Source of the DNA: Pseudomonadota bacterium
GTDB taxonomy: Bacteria; Pseudomonadota; Gammaproteobacteria; Steroidobacterales; Woeseiaceae
DNA: 64,000 bases
Assembly: GCA_022563255.1 (NCBI GenBank)
Contig: JADFNS010000001.1
Location: 186,001 to 250,000 of the forward strand
Reading direction: 5' to 3'
Both the position numbers and the translations under genes were made by a program. Numbering within the stretch: position 1 is the stretch's first letter; the number at the start of each line of letters is the position of its first letter. This document shows, piece after piece, positions 26,685-35,938 of the stretch. Under the pieces are notes generated by a model. The model was not told the origin of the DNA. It was given only the letters and a program-made list of their open reading frames with translations, and did not search any database.

Positions 26685-27908
26685 ATGCTGGCCTGGGACC
26701 TGCTGCTGACTGATGCACGAGTTGCAACAATGCGGAATGCGGCCCCGGACTACGGTGTCGTGGACGGGACAGGAACGATCGCCGTCAAGGACGGGAAAAT
26801 TGCCTGGATCGGCGCCGCATCCGAACTGCCTGCCGGCAAGGCCCTTGAGCAACGTTCCCTGGACGGTCGCTGGATTACGCCAGCCTTGATCGACTGCCAC
26901 ACGCACCTGGTTTTCGCCGGCGACCGGGCCGAGGAATTCGAACGGCGATTGCTCGGTGCAAGCTACGAGGACATCGCCAAATCCGGCGGCGGGATCATGT
27001 CGACGGTGCGGGCAACGCGAACTGCATCCGCTGCAGAACTGCTGGCGGCGGCTTTACCGCGCATCAATGCGCTGGCGAGTGAAGGCGTCGCTACGGTAGA
27101 AATCAAATCCGGCTACGGGCTGGATGTCGCCACCGAGATCAAGATGCTCGAGGTCGCGCGCCAACTCGGCAAGGAGTCGAACGTCAATATCCGCACAACG
27201 CTCCTGGCCGCGCACACGGTACCACCCGAATTCGAAAATGATGCGGACGCATACATCGGGCTGATTTGCGATGACCTGTTGCCGCAGGTCGTTGCGGGAC
27301 AACTGGCCGACGCCGTCGACGCGTATTGCGAATCAATTGCGTTCGACGCTTCCCAGGTAGCAAGGCTGTTTCAAAAAGCGACGGAATTGGGCTTGCCCGT
27401 CAAACTGCATGCAGACCAACTCAGCGACGGCGGGGGTGCAGAACTCGCAGCGAGATTCAATGCGCTGTCCGCAGACCATCTCGAGTATTCGTCGCTTGCG
27501 GGTATCGAAGCCATGGCTGGCTCTGGCGCCGTTGCGGTACTTCTCCCGGGTGCATTTTTGACTTTGGGCGAAACCCGGCTGCCGCCGGTTGCCAAGCTTC
27601 GCGCCGCAGGCGTACCCATCGCGATAGCATCAGACTGCAATCCCGGCACGTCTCCGATATGCTCATTGCGTACCGCGATGATGCTGGCCTGCCGGCTGTT
27701 CCGTCTGACGCCCGAAGAATGTCTTGCCGGGGCAACCCGGGAAGCTGCTCGCGCCCTCGGTCTGGCCGACGATCGCGGCACCCTCGAGATCGGCAAGCGC
27801 GCCGACCTGGCAATTTGGGAAATCGGTCATCCACGCGAACTCGCGTACTGGACCGGCACGCCACAACTGGCGGAATTAATTGCGGACGGGCACACTGGCC
27901 GTTCTTGA
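26685..27908 (+). CDS. hutI: Imidazolonepropionase
   Basis: Third step of histidine breakdown, imidazolonepropionate to formimino-glutamate. The amidohydrolase has 407 residues from ATG 26685, which follows GGAGGATTTCA. Metal and substrate motifs are LIDCHTHLVFAGDRAEEFE, GGGIMSTV, HADQLSDGGG and ASDCNPGTSP. It is transcribed divergently from hutF-C-U-H-G and shares the HutC operator. The downstream MFS gene starts inside its stop (TTGA), which suggests the transporter is co-expressed with histidine utilisation. Confidence 0.95.
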   Translation: MLAWDLLLTDARVATMRNAAPDYGVVDGTGTIAVKDGKIAWIGAASELPAGKALEQRSLDGRWITPALIDCHTHLVFAGDRAEEFERRLLGASYEDIAKSGGGIMSTVRATRTASAAELLAAALPRINALASEGVATVEIKSGYGLDVATEIKMLEVARQLGKESNVNIRTTLLAAHTVPPEFENDADAYIGLICDDLLPQVVAGQLADAVDAYCESIAFDASQVARLFQKATELGLPVKLHADQLSDGGGAELAARFNALSADHLEYSSLAGIEAMAGSGAVAVLLPGAFLTLGETRLPPVAKLRAAGVPIAIASDCNPGTSPICSLRTAMMLACRLFRLTPEECLAGATREAARALGLADDRGTLEIGKRADLAIWEIGHPRELAYWTGTPQLAELIADGHTGRS

Positions 27909-29131
27909 ACACGCAGCACACCAAATCCCGAAGCTTCATCGTTACGCTCGGTCTGTTGACGGCGGTTGCGGCATTAACTGTGGACCTCAGCTTGCCGGCG
28001 ATACCAGCGATGGTCGACGCGCTCGGAACCAACCTTTCCCGCGGTCAGCAGATCGTCGGAATTTTCATGTTCGGCATGGCATTGGGACAGATTCCGTCGG
28101 GACTCGCGGCAGATAGATTCGGTCGCCTCCCGGCGCTGTATGTCGGCATCAGCGTGTTCGCGATCGCAGCGACGGTAGCCGCGATTACCAATGACATGGA
28201 CACACTGCTCGCAGCACGTTTTGTACAGGGGTTCGGCGCGGCCTCTGCAATCGTTATCTCGCGAGCCGTGGTGAGAGATATTGCGTCAGGCAAAGAGGCC
28301 GCTCGCCTGATGTCGTTGATGACGATGATTTTCACGTCGGCGCCGGTCATCGCCCCCAGCATCGGAGCGCTGCTGGTGGCGCGATGGAACTGGCACGTAC
28401 CCTTTGTTGCTATCGCAATTTGCGGCTATCTTTTGCTGTTCGGCATTCGCGCCAACCTTGTCGAAACACATACACCGAACGCGTCCGAACATCCGGTGCG
28501 ACAATTGCTGACGAGCTTCCGGGAGTTTTTCTCCCATCGTCAAAGCGTGTTCGGCTTGCTGCTGCTGATCCTGCCACCCGCCGGCTACATGTCCATTATT
28601 GCGATCTCCGCGGCTCTGGCCGTCGATATCTATGGATTCACGATCACGCAGTACGGATTCATTTTCGCGTGCGCGGGACTGTCCATACTCCTGGGCTCCG
28701 CGACGAATCGCTGGCTGGTCATGCGCTTCGACATCATGCAACTCATTAAGCTCGGAGTGCTCCTGATCTTTGCATCGAGCATTCAGCTGACCGTTATCGC
28801 GTGGCTCGATTCCGCGCCGTTCTGGTGGATCTGGTCTTGCGTCTGCCTGTTCATGTTTACGATTGCGATCCTGATGTCGAACACAACCGTTCTGGCCCTG
28901 GACCCGATGCCGAAAATCGCGGGTGTCGCCTCATCAATCATCGGCACCGCGCAAAATGTTGCCGGCGCGTCAGGCGCGCTGCTCAGCGCATGGCTTTATG
29001 ACGGTTCCGTGCGCAATGCAGTCATCATCATGGCTATCACCGGCATTGCCGTACCCGGTATTTTTCTGCTGCGGCCTCTGCTGGCGCCCGGTCCACTGGT
29101 GCATCATCCGCAGGAACTGGCGCGCGACTGA
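27905..29131 (+). CDS. MFS transporter, Bcr/CflA drug-export type
   Basis: From TTG 27905 (TTGA overlap with the hutI stop) the product has 408 residues and about 12 membrane segments. The motif-A loop GQIPSGLAADRFGRLPAL and the Bcr/CflA-type block RAVVRDIASGKEAARLMSLM place it in that family (proton-driven export of bicyclomycin, chloramphenicol or small peptides and amino acids). Being coupled to hutI it may act on a histidine-related compound, but that is only context. The ORF track extends it by 193 codons through hutI in another frame, which is wrong. Confidence 0.85.
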   Translation: MNTQHTKSRSFIVTLGLLTAVAALTVDLSLPAIPAMVDALGTNLSRGQQIVGIFMFGMALGQIPSGLAADRFGRLPALYVGISVFAIAATVAAITNDMDTLLAARFVQGFGAASAIVISRAVVRDIASGKEAARLMSLMTMIFTSAPVIAPSIGALLVARWNWHVPFVAIAICGYLLLFGIRANLVETHTPNASEHPVRQLLTSFREFFSHRQSVFGLLLLILPPAGYMSIIAISAALAVDIYGFTITQYGFIFACAGLSILLGSATNRWLVMRFDIMQLIKLGVLLIFASSIQLTVIAWLDSAPFWWIWSCVCLFMFTIAILMSNTTVLALDPMPKIAGVASSIIGTAQNVAGASGALLSAWLYDGSVRNAVIIMAITGIAVPGIFLLRPLLAPGPLVHHPQELARD

Positions 29132-29695
29132 TCAGGGCAGGTTCGCCAGCACGTCTTCAAGTTCTTTGCGCGATTGCGCCGGCGTAATTTTCGGATAGCC
29201 GTACCAGATCAGGCCGACGACGAACGCCTGCGTTGGATCGATGCCCACGATGTCGAGAAACCGGGAATCCTTCGTGATGTCGCCGCTGGACCATTTGCTG
29301 CCAACGTCCGCTTTCCAGAGGTACAACATCATGGTCTGTATGGCTGCGCTGCACGCGGCGTAATTCTCGCGTTGCAGCAGCTCGTCGTCCGACCGCTGGC
29401 AGGTGACGACCAGCCAGCCCGGCTTCTCGGACCAGTTTCTTCGTTTGAAGTCGGCGGCCTGCGGTCCTTTCTTCTGCAAAACGATTTCGCGGCAGAGGTC
29501 CAGGCAGCGCTCTTTGGACTCGTCGCCCAGCAAGTAAAAACGCCACGGTTCCGTAACATGGTGATTTGGCGCCCAGGTGGCGACCTCGATCGCCTCGCGT
29601 ATCAGCTTTTCAGGAACCGGCGTCTGCAGAAACACGTTGATCGTGCGCCGGCCACGCAGCACTTCAGCAAACTCTCTGAGCGAGCGTTCATCCAT
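29132..29695 (-). CDS. Nitroreductase-family flavoprotein (YdjA-like)
   Basis: 187 residues from ATG 29695, which overlaps the thiolase stop (TGATG). The FMN-binding RGRRTINVF near the N-terminus, ATWAPNHHVTEPWRF and the late VVGLIWYGYPK are typical of small single-domain nitroreductases. It reduces nitro compounds or quinones with NAD(P)H in vitro; the natural substrate is not evident. Last in a minus-strand series with thiolase, cytochrome b561 and the RAM protein. Confidence 0.85.
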   Translation of the reverse strand: MDERSLREFAEVLRGRRTINVFLQTPVPEKLIREAIEVATWAPNHHVTEPWRFYLLGDESKERCLDLCREIVLQKKGPQAADFKRRNWSEKPGWLVVTCQRSDDELLQRENYAACSAAIQTMMLYLWKADVGSKWSSGDITKDSRFLDIVGIDPTQAFVVGLIWYGYPKITPAQSRKELEDVLANLP

Positions 29696-30900
29696 CAGAC
29701 GCGCTCGATAATCATGGCAATGCCCTGCCCTACGCCAATGCACATCGCGCACAGCGCATAACGACCGTTGCTGCGACGCAGTTGATAGGCCGCGGTCATC
29801 ACCAACCTCGCGCCTGACATACCGAGCGGGTGACCCAGTGCGATAGCGCCACCGTTAGCGTTTACGTGTTCCGCATCGTCGGCAACGCCCAGTTGACGCA
29901 GGGTTGCCAATCCCTGTGCCGCAAAGGCTTCGTTGAGTTCAATGAGGTCCATTTGCGCTATCGTCAGCCCGCACTGTTGCAATACCTTCTGCGCCGCAGG
30001 CGCCGGTCCGATACCCATGATGCGCGGTTCGACGCCAGCGACGCTCCAGGCAACGACTCGCGCGAGCGGCGTCAAACCCTGCGATTTCGCCGCAGCTTCA
30101 CTCGCTACGAGAACGGCGCACGCACCGTCATTGATTCCCGACGCATTGCCCGCCGTGATCGTGCCACCTTCACGAACGATCGGCTTTAGTTTTGTCAGTC
30201 CCGCCAGCGACGATGCGGCACGCGGATGTTCGTCAGTATCGACCACCACAGCGTCGCCACGTCGCTGCGCTACGGTGACGGGGACAATTTCCTCTTTGAA
30301 TTTTCCTGCTTTGATCGCCGCTTCCGCGCGGTGCTGGCTGCGCAGCGCGAACGCGTCCTGATCTTCGCGGGAAATGCCGAAATCTTCCGCAACATTTTCG
30401 GCGGTTTCCGCCATCGAATCGATGCCGTACTGCGCTTCGAGTTTCTTGTTGACGAAACGCCAGCCCAGTGTCGTGTCGTAGAGTTCTGAATTTCTGCCGA
30501 ACGCGACCGATTGCTTGGCCATGACGAACGGTGCTCGCGACATTGATTCCACGCCGCCCGCGATAGCCAGGCTGATACCGCCCACACGTATGCCATCGGC
30601 TACATTTCCTATCGCGTTCATACCCGAACCACAGAGACGGTTGATTGTCACCGCGGGAACGCCGACAGGCAGCCCCGCGAGCAGTCCTGCCATCCGCGCC
30701 ACGTTGCGATTGTCCTCGCCCGCCTGATTTGCGCAGCCGTACGCCAGGTCGTCTATCGCCTCCGCATCGAGGCTCGTATTTCGTGCCAGTAGCGCGGCGA
30801 TAGGAATCGCGCCAAGATCGTCCGTGCGAATAGACGAGAGCGAGCCGCCGTAACGCCCTATTGCCGTACGCACTGCGTCGCAGACGAATGCGTCGGCCAT
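29695..30900 (-). CDS. Thiolase (acetyl-CoA acetyltransferase; resembles 3-oxoadipyl-CoA thiolase)
   Basis: 401 residues with all thiolase residues: nucleophile Cys in NRLCGSGMNAIG, catalytic His in GGAIALGHPLGMSGAR and second Cys in CAMCIGVGQG. The stretch GCANQAGEDNRNVARMA and GWRFVNKKLEAQYG are especially like PcaF (3-oxoadipyl-CoA thiolase, aromatic catabolism). No other pca gene is nearby, so a general biosynthetic or degradative thiolase is equally possible. It starts two bases after the cytochrome b561 stop. Confidence 0.9.
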   Translation of the reverse strand: MADAFVCDAVRTAIGRYGGSLSSIRTDDLGAIPIAALLARNTSLDAEAIDDLAYGCANQAGEDNRNVARMAGLLAGLPVGVPAVTINRLCGSGMNAIGNVADGIRVGGISLAIAGGVESMSRAPFVMAKQSVAFGRNSELYDTTLGWRFVNKKLEAQYGIDSMAETAENVAEDFGISREDQDAFALRSQHRAEAAIKAGKFKEEIVPVTVAQRRGDAVVVDTDEHPRAASSLAGLTKLKPIVREGGTITAGNASGINDGACAVLVASEAAAKSQGLTPLARVVAWSVAGVEPRIMGIGPAPAAQKVLQQCGLTIAQMDLIELNEAFAAQGLATLRQLGVADDAEHVNANGGAIALGHPLGMSGARLVMTAAYQLRRSNGRYALCAMCIGVGQGIAMIIERV

Positions 30901-30902
30901 CG

Positions 30903-31451
30903 TTATTTAACGCCGACCGTCATGCGTCGAAACACATCGTTCTTCGCGATAAAGTGGTTGTAGAGTGCACCGAGAATATGCACGGTGATCAGCGCGGCAA
31001 CAGGCATCCACACAAACTCATGGACCTCTTCCCACCACTCGTGATTGTCGTGATTCTCGACGACCGGCAGGGGCACCGAGAACAGTCCGAAGAACGGCAA
31101 GCCCTTGCCGGCTGTTGCCACGATCATCGCGCCCGCCGTCAATTGCGTAAAGACCGTAACGTACAATCCCCAATGCACAACCGTAGCAATCCGTCGCTGC
31201 CACGGCGCCATGCCGTCGGGATGCACGGGCACTTCGTTCATCCAGCGCCAGAAAATACGGATGGTCATCAGGAACAAAACGACCAGTGCGATTGACCCGT
31301 GGATGAAGCGAATCTCGTCTTTTTCCGGTCCGCGTTCCATCCCGGACTGCTCGATACCCAGGTAAATCAAAACGAATATGCCGATCGTGACCAGCCAGTG
31401 CAGCGTCTTGGCCAGCGTGCCAAATTCTGTCGCCGTATTTCTTAGCCCCAC
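30903..31451 (-). CDS. Cytochrome b561 family di-haem membrane protein
   Basis: 182 residues with four membrane helices. Candidate haem ligands are His18 (TLHWL), His51 (FIHGS), His144 (EEVHEF) and His158 (TVHIL), the pattern of bacterial CybB-type cytochromes that oxidise ubiquinol, some passing electrons to superoxide. It sits between the RAM-domain gene and the thiolase in a closely spaced minus-strand series, with a peroxiredoxin further upstream. A role in redox defence is an inference. Confidence 0.9.
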   Translation of the reverse strand: MGLRNTATEFGTLAKTLHWLVTIGIFVLIYLGIEQSGMERGPEKDEIRFIHGSIALVVLFLMTIRIFWRWMNEVPVHPDGMAPWQRRIATVVHWGLYVTVFTQLTAGAMIVATAGKGLPFFGLFSVPLPVVENHDNHEWWEEVHEFVWMPVAALITVHILGALYNHFIAKNDVFRRMTVGVK

Positions 31452-31473
31452 CGTGTTTTCCTTGTGATTCGGG

Positions 31474-31752
31474 TTAGTCCAAACCGAGTTCGAAGCCGGC
31501 TTCGAGTTGTTGTTTTGAGTACGCTCTGAACGCGATCATGGTTTCGGTTTCGACGATGCCCCGCAGATGGCGCATTTTGTCGCTGATGATGTCAGCAAGA
31601 TCTTCATTCCCGGGGACGCGTACGATGGCGACCAGATCATGGCGACCGGCCACAGAAAATACTTCGGATACGCCAGCCATGTCGGCAATTTGATCGGCAA
31701 GATCCGGTATTCGGTTCGTCTCGGCTTTGATAAGGACGATTGCTGTAACCAT
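31474..31752 (-). CDS. Stand-alone Lrp/AsnC ligand-binding (RAM) domain protein
   Basis: The real gene is the last 92 residues of a longer ORF-track line: ATG 31752 has GGAGA upstream and gives MVTAIVLIKAETNRIPDLAD. The sequence is a complete AsnC_trans_reg (RAM) domain (GVSEVFSVAGRHDLVAIVRV) without the DNA-binding helix-turn-helix. Such proteins form ligand-binding oligomers and may modulate full-length Lrp proteins or act as small-molecule sensors. The ligand is unknown. It is 22 bp upstream of cytochrome b561. Confidence 0.88.
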   Translation of the reverse strand: MVTAIVLIKAETNRIPDLADQIADMAGVSEVFSVAGRHDLVAIVRVPGNEDLADIISDKMRHLRGIVETETMIAFRAYSKQQLEAGFELGLD

Positions 31753-31802
31753 CAAGGTCTCCGCACACTGAGTGAGTGCACGAAGACTATCACTCCCGAG
31801 CT

Positions 31803-32501
31803 TTATTCTGCAGCAATCTCGCGCGCGACGGCCAGCAGTTCGTCGGCCGGCAACCGGACCCTGAAGTCGGGATTGGTATAAGCAAACTGGATGATGCCTT
31901 GCTTGTCGATGGCGAATACCGACGGTACCGGCAGCACGCCGTGTTTCACCATTGCGGAATCGGCAATGTCGTCGCCGTTTGCCGCACACCGCGCGAGGGT
32001 CCTGTCCGACGCCTTGAACGCAATGCCCAGTGCGATCGCGGCCTGTGCGTTGGCGTCCGACAGAATCGTGTAATTCAGCCCCTCGATATCCTGCCTTGTC
32101 TCGTTCTTCAAGCTTGCAAACAACAGCTCGGCCCGATCGCCGCTGAGGAAAAGAACGTCCACACCCAGGCTGTGAATCTCGGGAATCACGTCGCGCATTT
32201 CCGCAAGATACATATTGCAAAACGGGCACCAGCCGCCCCGGAATGCCAGCAGGATGACGGGGCGCTCAAGATTTTGTGGGTCAAACTCGAAGGACTCGTG
32301 CGTAACGGTTGCAACCACGAAACGTGGCGCGCGGGCGCCCACGCCCAGCGGCTGGATCGCGTCGGCCGTATCGGCAATTGGCACATCTGCATGGCCGTAT
32401 CGCATGGAAAGGCTGCTTATGAGGCTCATGCACATCAATACTGCAAATGCGCCATGCACAAGCGAACGCACATCGAGATATCGTCCAATATTCTGCATCA
32501 T
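31803..32501 (-). CDS. Peroxiredoxin-like AhpC/TSA protein with N-terminal membrane anchor
   Basis: From ATG 32501 the product has 232 residues. A hydrophobic segment (about 15-35, LVHGAFAVLMCMSLISSL) comes first, serving as signal or anchor, followed by a thioredoxin-fold AhpC/TSA domain. The redox motif is FRGGWCPFCNMYLAEM, and SVFAIDKQGIIQF completes the fold. It is expected to act in the periplasm or on the outer face of the inner membrane, reducing peroxides with an unknown partner. A second in-frame ATG follows immediately, so the start may shift by one codon. Confidence 0.85.
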   Translation of the reverse strand: MMQNIGRYLDVRSLVHGAFAVLMCMSLISSLSMRYGHADVPIADTADAIQPLGVGARAPRFVVATVTHESFEFDPQNLERPVILLAFRGGWCPFCNMYLAEMRDVIPEIHSLGVDVLFLSGDRAELLFASLKNETRQDIEGLNYTILSDANAQAAIALGIAFKASDRTLARCAANGDDIADSAMVKHGVLPVPSVFAIDKQGIIQFAYTNPDFRVRLPADELLAVAREIAAE

Positions 32502-32559
32502 TAATTCAAACTCCGGTCGTCTGGTCAACTTGACCCGATGACTCCGGTTTTTATTTCAG

Positions 32560-32604
32560 TTATTCGTGTCGTAACGCTTCTATCGGATCGAGTTGCGCCA
32601 GTTT
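32560..32604 (-). pseudogene. 3' scar of an ABC-transporter permease (MacB/FtsX type)
   Basis: Directly after the diguanylate cyclase stop, a frame reads KLAQLDPIEALRHE and a TAA stop. This is the near-invariant C-terminal end of MacB/LolC-type ABC permeases (KAAKLDPIEALRYE in typical members). No other part of the permease or its ATPase is present. It seems to be what remains after a deletion that fused the cyclase gene to the last codons of a permease gene. Too short for the ORF track. Confidence 0.6.
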
Positions 32605-34556
32605 TACATCGCCTTTTCCAGGAGGTCGTCTCCGCCTGTGTAAGCGTCGCCCCGACTTCGCGCCTTGGCGCGATACATGGCCTGATCGGCTTCCCGCAGC
32701 AGGCCGGTCAGTGTGCTGGCATTCCCGGGGTAGAGTGCCAGCCCAATACTCGCAGCACAGTGCAGTTTCCTGCGACCGATCTGGTAAGGCTCCTCGAGCC
32801 CGACGGTCAAGCGCCTGGCCAGATCGTCCGCGGTTCGTGCATCCACGTCCGGCACCAGCGCAACGAACTCATCACCACCTGGACGACCGATAATATCGCA
32901 AGACCTTAGACTCTCGCGCAGCCGATCTGCCGCGATAACCAACAACTGGTCGCCGATTTGATGCCCGTATTTGTCGTTAATTTTCTTGAAGTCATTCAGG
33001 TCAATGTACAACAACGCGCCGGTCGCATCGTCTGCACTGTCCGTAAGCCGTTGTGTGGCGTCCCGCTCGAACCCGCGACGGTTCAATACTCCGGTGAGCG
33101 GATCCGACGTTGCCATCGACTCCATCTGTCGCTCCTTCGCCTTCGTGTCCGTAATGTCGACAAACGTTGCCACGATATCGTCACCGACGGGCTCACAAAT
33201 CATGCGCAGCCAGCGAGCCGCGCCGCGTTTGCGGTAACGCACCTCTATATCCAGACTTTTGCCCTTGCAGGCCGTTCTCTCAAACTCTTCATGAATGCGA
33301 CCGGCGGCCTCGTCTTCCATGCCACTGGTCGCATGGTTGATGATCTGGTGCGCCGAACAGCCAACAAGATCGTCAACATCCGAGCCAAGGAAGCGACTGG
33401 CCGCGGCATTCGCGAAAATGCTGCGTAGAACTTTGCCGCCATTTTCCTGACGTACCCAGCAAAACCGGATAATCCCGTTTACCGAGTGGTTGATCAGTGT
33501 GCGCAACAATTTTTCGCTCTTGCGTACTTCCGACTGAGCTTTTTCAACGTCACTCACGTCACGAAACATCAGCACTCTGCCGCCACGCGCAGACCTGCGG
33601 CCGGATTCGATATTCGAAACTTGTATATGCAGAAACCGTCCCGTCGTGGTCATCATCTTTTGCGGCTTGCCGGACTCCAGAACCTCGAAGACTTCGGGTG
33701 CGTCATCGCCGAACAATTTCTCCAGCGGTTCGCGCAGCGCGTCTGTTTCGGAGATTGACAGCATGCTCTCGGCCGTGTGATTCAAGCCGATGACCCGGCA
33801 CTGTTCGTCGATGACCACTACCGGATCCTGCATGTTCTGAAACACCGTTTCGTAAGCCAGTGGCGTAAATTCGATAATCTTTTCGCTTAGGATTAGCCAG
33901 GCATAGACCGGTAGCATGGCCACGAATGCGAGCGAGACATACGAAATAGTATTCGGACCGAAACCCAGGTCGTAGGCAGCCGTCGCTGTCAGCGGCACCA
34001 TACAAGCGGCAACAAGCACGAACAAACTTCGTCTGTAGACAGGGGCAACGGCTGAACTGTACTTCACCAATACGATGATTGCGGCGCCGATGATAGCGTA
34101 GCTGTAGGGCAAGTGAACGAACAGAAACCACGGACCCCACTGAACGGGACGCGTGAGGAATTCGCCAGCGTCATTGGCTATCGGCAAGAACCACATGAAT
34201 TCGTGATTGATATTGGTTGCCGCGAGCGTGATCGACAAGAACGGGATGACGAGCAGAAGCGGGAGAGTCCGAAGACGCGTCTCTGCGCCGGTGTACTCAC
34301 GAAAACAAATATACGTCACGACCGGCACCAGCGCCGTGCCGAAAAAATGCGCCGTGCGACCGATCGAAAAAACCGCGAATGTACTCGACAAGAGCTCGAT
34401 CGCACAGCCAATCACCCAAATACTGATAATCACGGACAATGCACCGATCGGCATGCTGACGATCTCGCGTTTGGACACAATCAGCCAAACGCCCATCATC
34501 AGGTAGCATGCGGCGCTGAAAATCAGCAGTACGGACAATGCAATGTCCAGGTTCAT
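32604..34556 (-). CDS. Membrane-bound diguanylate cyclase with two PAS domains
   Basis: From ATG 34556 the product has 650 residues. It has an N-terminal seven-helix sensor of the histidine-kinase N-terminal 7TM type (about 1-225) and a PAS domain (NMQDPVVVIDEQCRVIGLN). A second PAS-like domain follows (NHSVNGIIRF ... ITDTKAKERQMESM), then a C-terminal GGDEF domain. The active-site GGDEF is intact, and RSCD lies five residues before it, the inhibitory I-site, so it should make cyclic di-GMP with product feedback. No EAL domain is present. The signal is unknown. The ORF track starts 32 codons too early. Confidence 0.9.
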   Translation of the reverse strand: MNLDIALSVLLIFSAACYLMMGVWLIVSKREIVSMPIGALSVIISIWVIGCAIELLSSTFAVFSIGRTAHFFGTALVPVVTYICFREYTGAETRLRTLPLLLVIPFLSITLAATNINHEFMWFLPIANDAGEFLTRPVQWGPWFLFVHLPYSYAIIGAAIIVLVKYSSAVAPVYRRSLFVLVAACMVPLTATAAYDLGFGPNTISYVSLAFVAMLPVYAWLILSEKIIEFTPLAYETVFQNMQDPVVVIDEQCRVIGLNHTAESMLSISETDALREPLEKLFGDDAPEVFEVLESGKPQKMMTTTGRFLHIQVSNIESGRRSARGGRVLMFRDVSDVEKAQSEVRKSEKLLRTLINHSVNGIIRFCWVRQENGGKVLRSIFANAAASRFLGSDVDDLVGCSAHQIINHATSGMEDEAAGRIHEEFERTACKGKSLDIEVRYRKRGAARWLRMICEPVGDDIVATFVDITDTKAKERQMESMATSDPLTGVLNRRGFERDATQRLTDSADDATGALLYIDLNDFKKINDKYGHQIGDQLLVIAADRLRESLRSCDIIGRPGGDEFVALVPDVDARTADDLARRLTVGLEEPYQIGRRKLHCAASIGLALYPGNASTLTGLLREADQAMYRAKARSRGDAYTGGDDLLEKAM

Positions 34557-34764
34557 CTGTTCCGGGCTCAATGTAACGAAATACCAAGAATCTGATATTA
34601 CCGGCGGCGCACCATTGATTCGCGGACCTGTTTCGCAGCTTTGAGGCAGCAAACCGTGCGCCGTTGCTCATTTTTACGAAAGCGAACGAATATGTGCCTC
34701 AGTTCCCGGAAATGTCGATTAGTTCCCATCGTGTTGAACATAATCGGTCAAAATTAGCCAGTTC

Positions 34765-35934
34765 ATGAACCGATTAAAGAAAATAGCCAATTCTGCGACC
34801 CCGGGACCCGGCATCCAGTTTCGCAAACACGAATATGGAGCAAGCGCCATCCGCAGCTTCCTCCGTGACGTGCTGGCGATGGCGAATGCACCGGTCGACG
34901 GCCCAAGGTATATCGTTGTGGGGTCCGAAATCGACAGTCGGGGCCAGAAGTCCATGCACGGCGTGGACGCCGACGATTTTTCGGGCAAACCATCGTACCA
35001 GTCACTGGCGAACGAATATATCGAGCCGCCGCTGCGTATTAGCTACAAGCCGGTCTCGATCGAAGGTGCGCGCGTCGGTGTGTTTGAAATTGCCGACTGC
35101 CAGGACCGTCCGTACATGATGCGAATCGACTACTCTGAAACGCTGCGTCGCGGCGACGCTTATATTCGCGTGAAGAACGGGTCAATGAAAATGGGCCGCC
35201 GCCAGCTCGCCGAGCACTTCGAGCGAAAATTTCGGGACTCGGTATCCGCCGAGGATATCGAAATAGGATTTCCGGGCGAGATTATCCACAAGGATCTGAC
35301 GCTGGACCACTGCATCCTGTCGCAGCTACCCTCAGCAGTCGCCGGCAAGAAGCTGGAGCAACTGATGCAGGTTCGCCGCACTTCACGGAACACCGGCTCG
35401 ACAACCATGATGGCCAGGCTGACACACGCTCGTTTGTTTGGGACCGATGATCCCTATGTCGATCGCTCGCCCGAGGAACTCATACAGGAAATGAAGCAAC
35501 TGCGGCGAAAATATCGTGATCAGGACAACCACTTTCTGTTTGAAGCAAATTGCGAGCTGTTGCAAATGGTCGTCTATAATCAAGGCGAGGAACCAATCAT
35601 TGATGCGTCACTGACGATCGTGATGCCCAATCACAACTCATTTTACGTCGCGGACCGTCTCCCGAAAATGCTGTGCAAGGACAGTTTCGTCGATCGTTCG
35701 CCGGACGATATCGCGGCGTATCCGTCGGTGAATCTCAACGACGACTCGGTGAAGGTCACCAGCAAGATCGGTGACATCCCGGTGGGCGAACCCATAGAGG
35801 TTTTCGCATCACCATTGAGACTCTGTATTGGCGAGGATCTGGGCGGCAAGCGATTCAGAATCAACTACTCGTTGCATGGCCAAAATTTGCGCAGACCGGC
35901 GAAGGGAAATTTGCGCCTTCTGTTCCGGAAGTAA
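34765..35934 (+). CDS. AlbA_2 (Schlafen-like) domain protein
   Basis: 389 residues. The N-terminal about 160 residues show the AlbA_2/Schlafen-like fold: AIRSFLRDVLAMANAP, YIVVGSEID, YIEPPLRISY, RRGDAYIRVKNGSMKMGRRQL. The C-terminal half (from about 200) has an acidic linker followed by a beta-rich part I do not recognise. AlbA_2 domains occur in transcription regulators, nucleic-acid enzymes and some defence proteins. It is a single-gene unit, divergent from the diguanylate cyclase and convergent with the LOG gene. No defence partners are adjacent. Confidence 0.78.
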   Translation: MNRLKKIANSATPGPGIQFRKHEYGASAIRSFLRDVLAMANAPVDGPRYIVVGSEIDSRGQKSMHGVDADDFSGKPSYQSLANEYIEPPLRISYKPVSIEGARVGVFEIADCQDRPYMMRIDYSETLRRGDAYIRVKNGSMKMGRRQLAEHFERKFRDSVSAEDIEIGFPGEIIHKDLTLDHCILSQLPSAVAGKKLEQLMQVRRTSRNTGSTTMMARLTHARLFGTDDPYVDRSPEELIQEMKQLRRKYRDQDNHFLFEANCELLQMVVYNQGEEPIIDASLTIVMPNHNSFYVADRLPKMLCKDSFVDRSPDDIAAYPSVNLNDDSVKVTSKIGDIPVGEPIEVFASPLRLCIGEDLGGKRFRINYSLHGQNLRRPAKGNLRLLFRK

Positions 35935-35938
35935 TTGT

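Noticed and set aside
27326-29131. 601-residue MFS protein as listed in the ORF track
   Set aside because: The first 193 codons are hutI read in another frame; the transporter starts at TTG 27905.
31474-32229. 251-residue protein
   Set aside because: Only the last 92 residues (RAM domain) are a gene; the rest is the peroxiredoxin gene in another frame.
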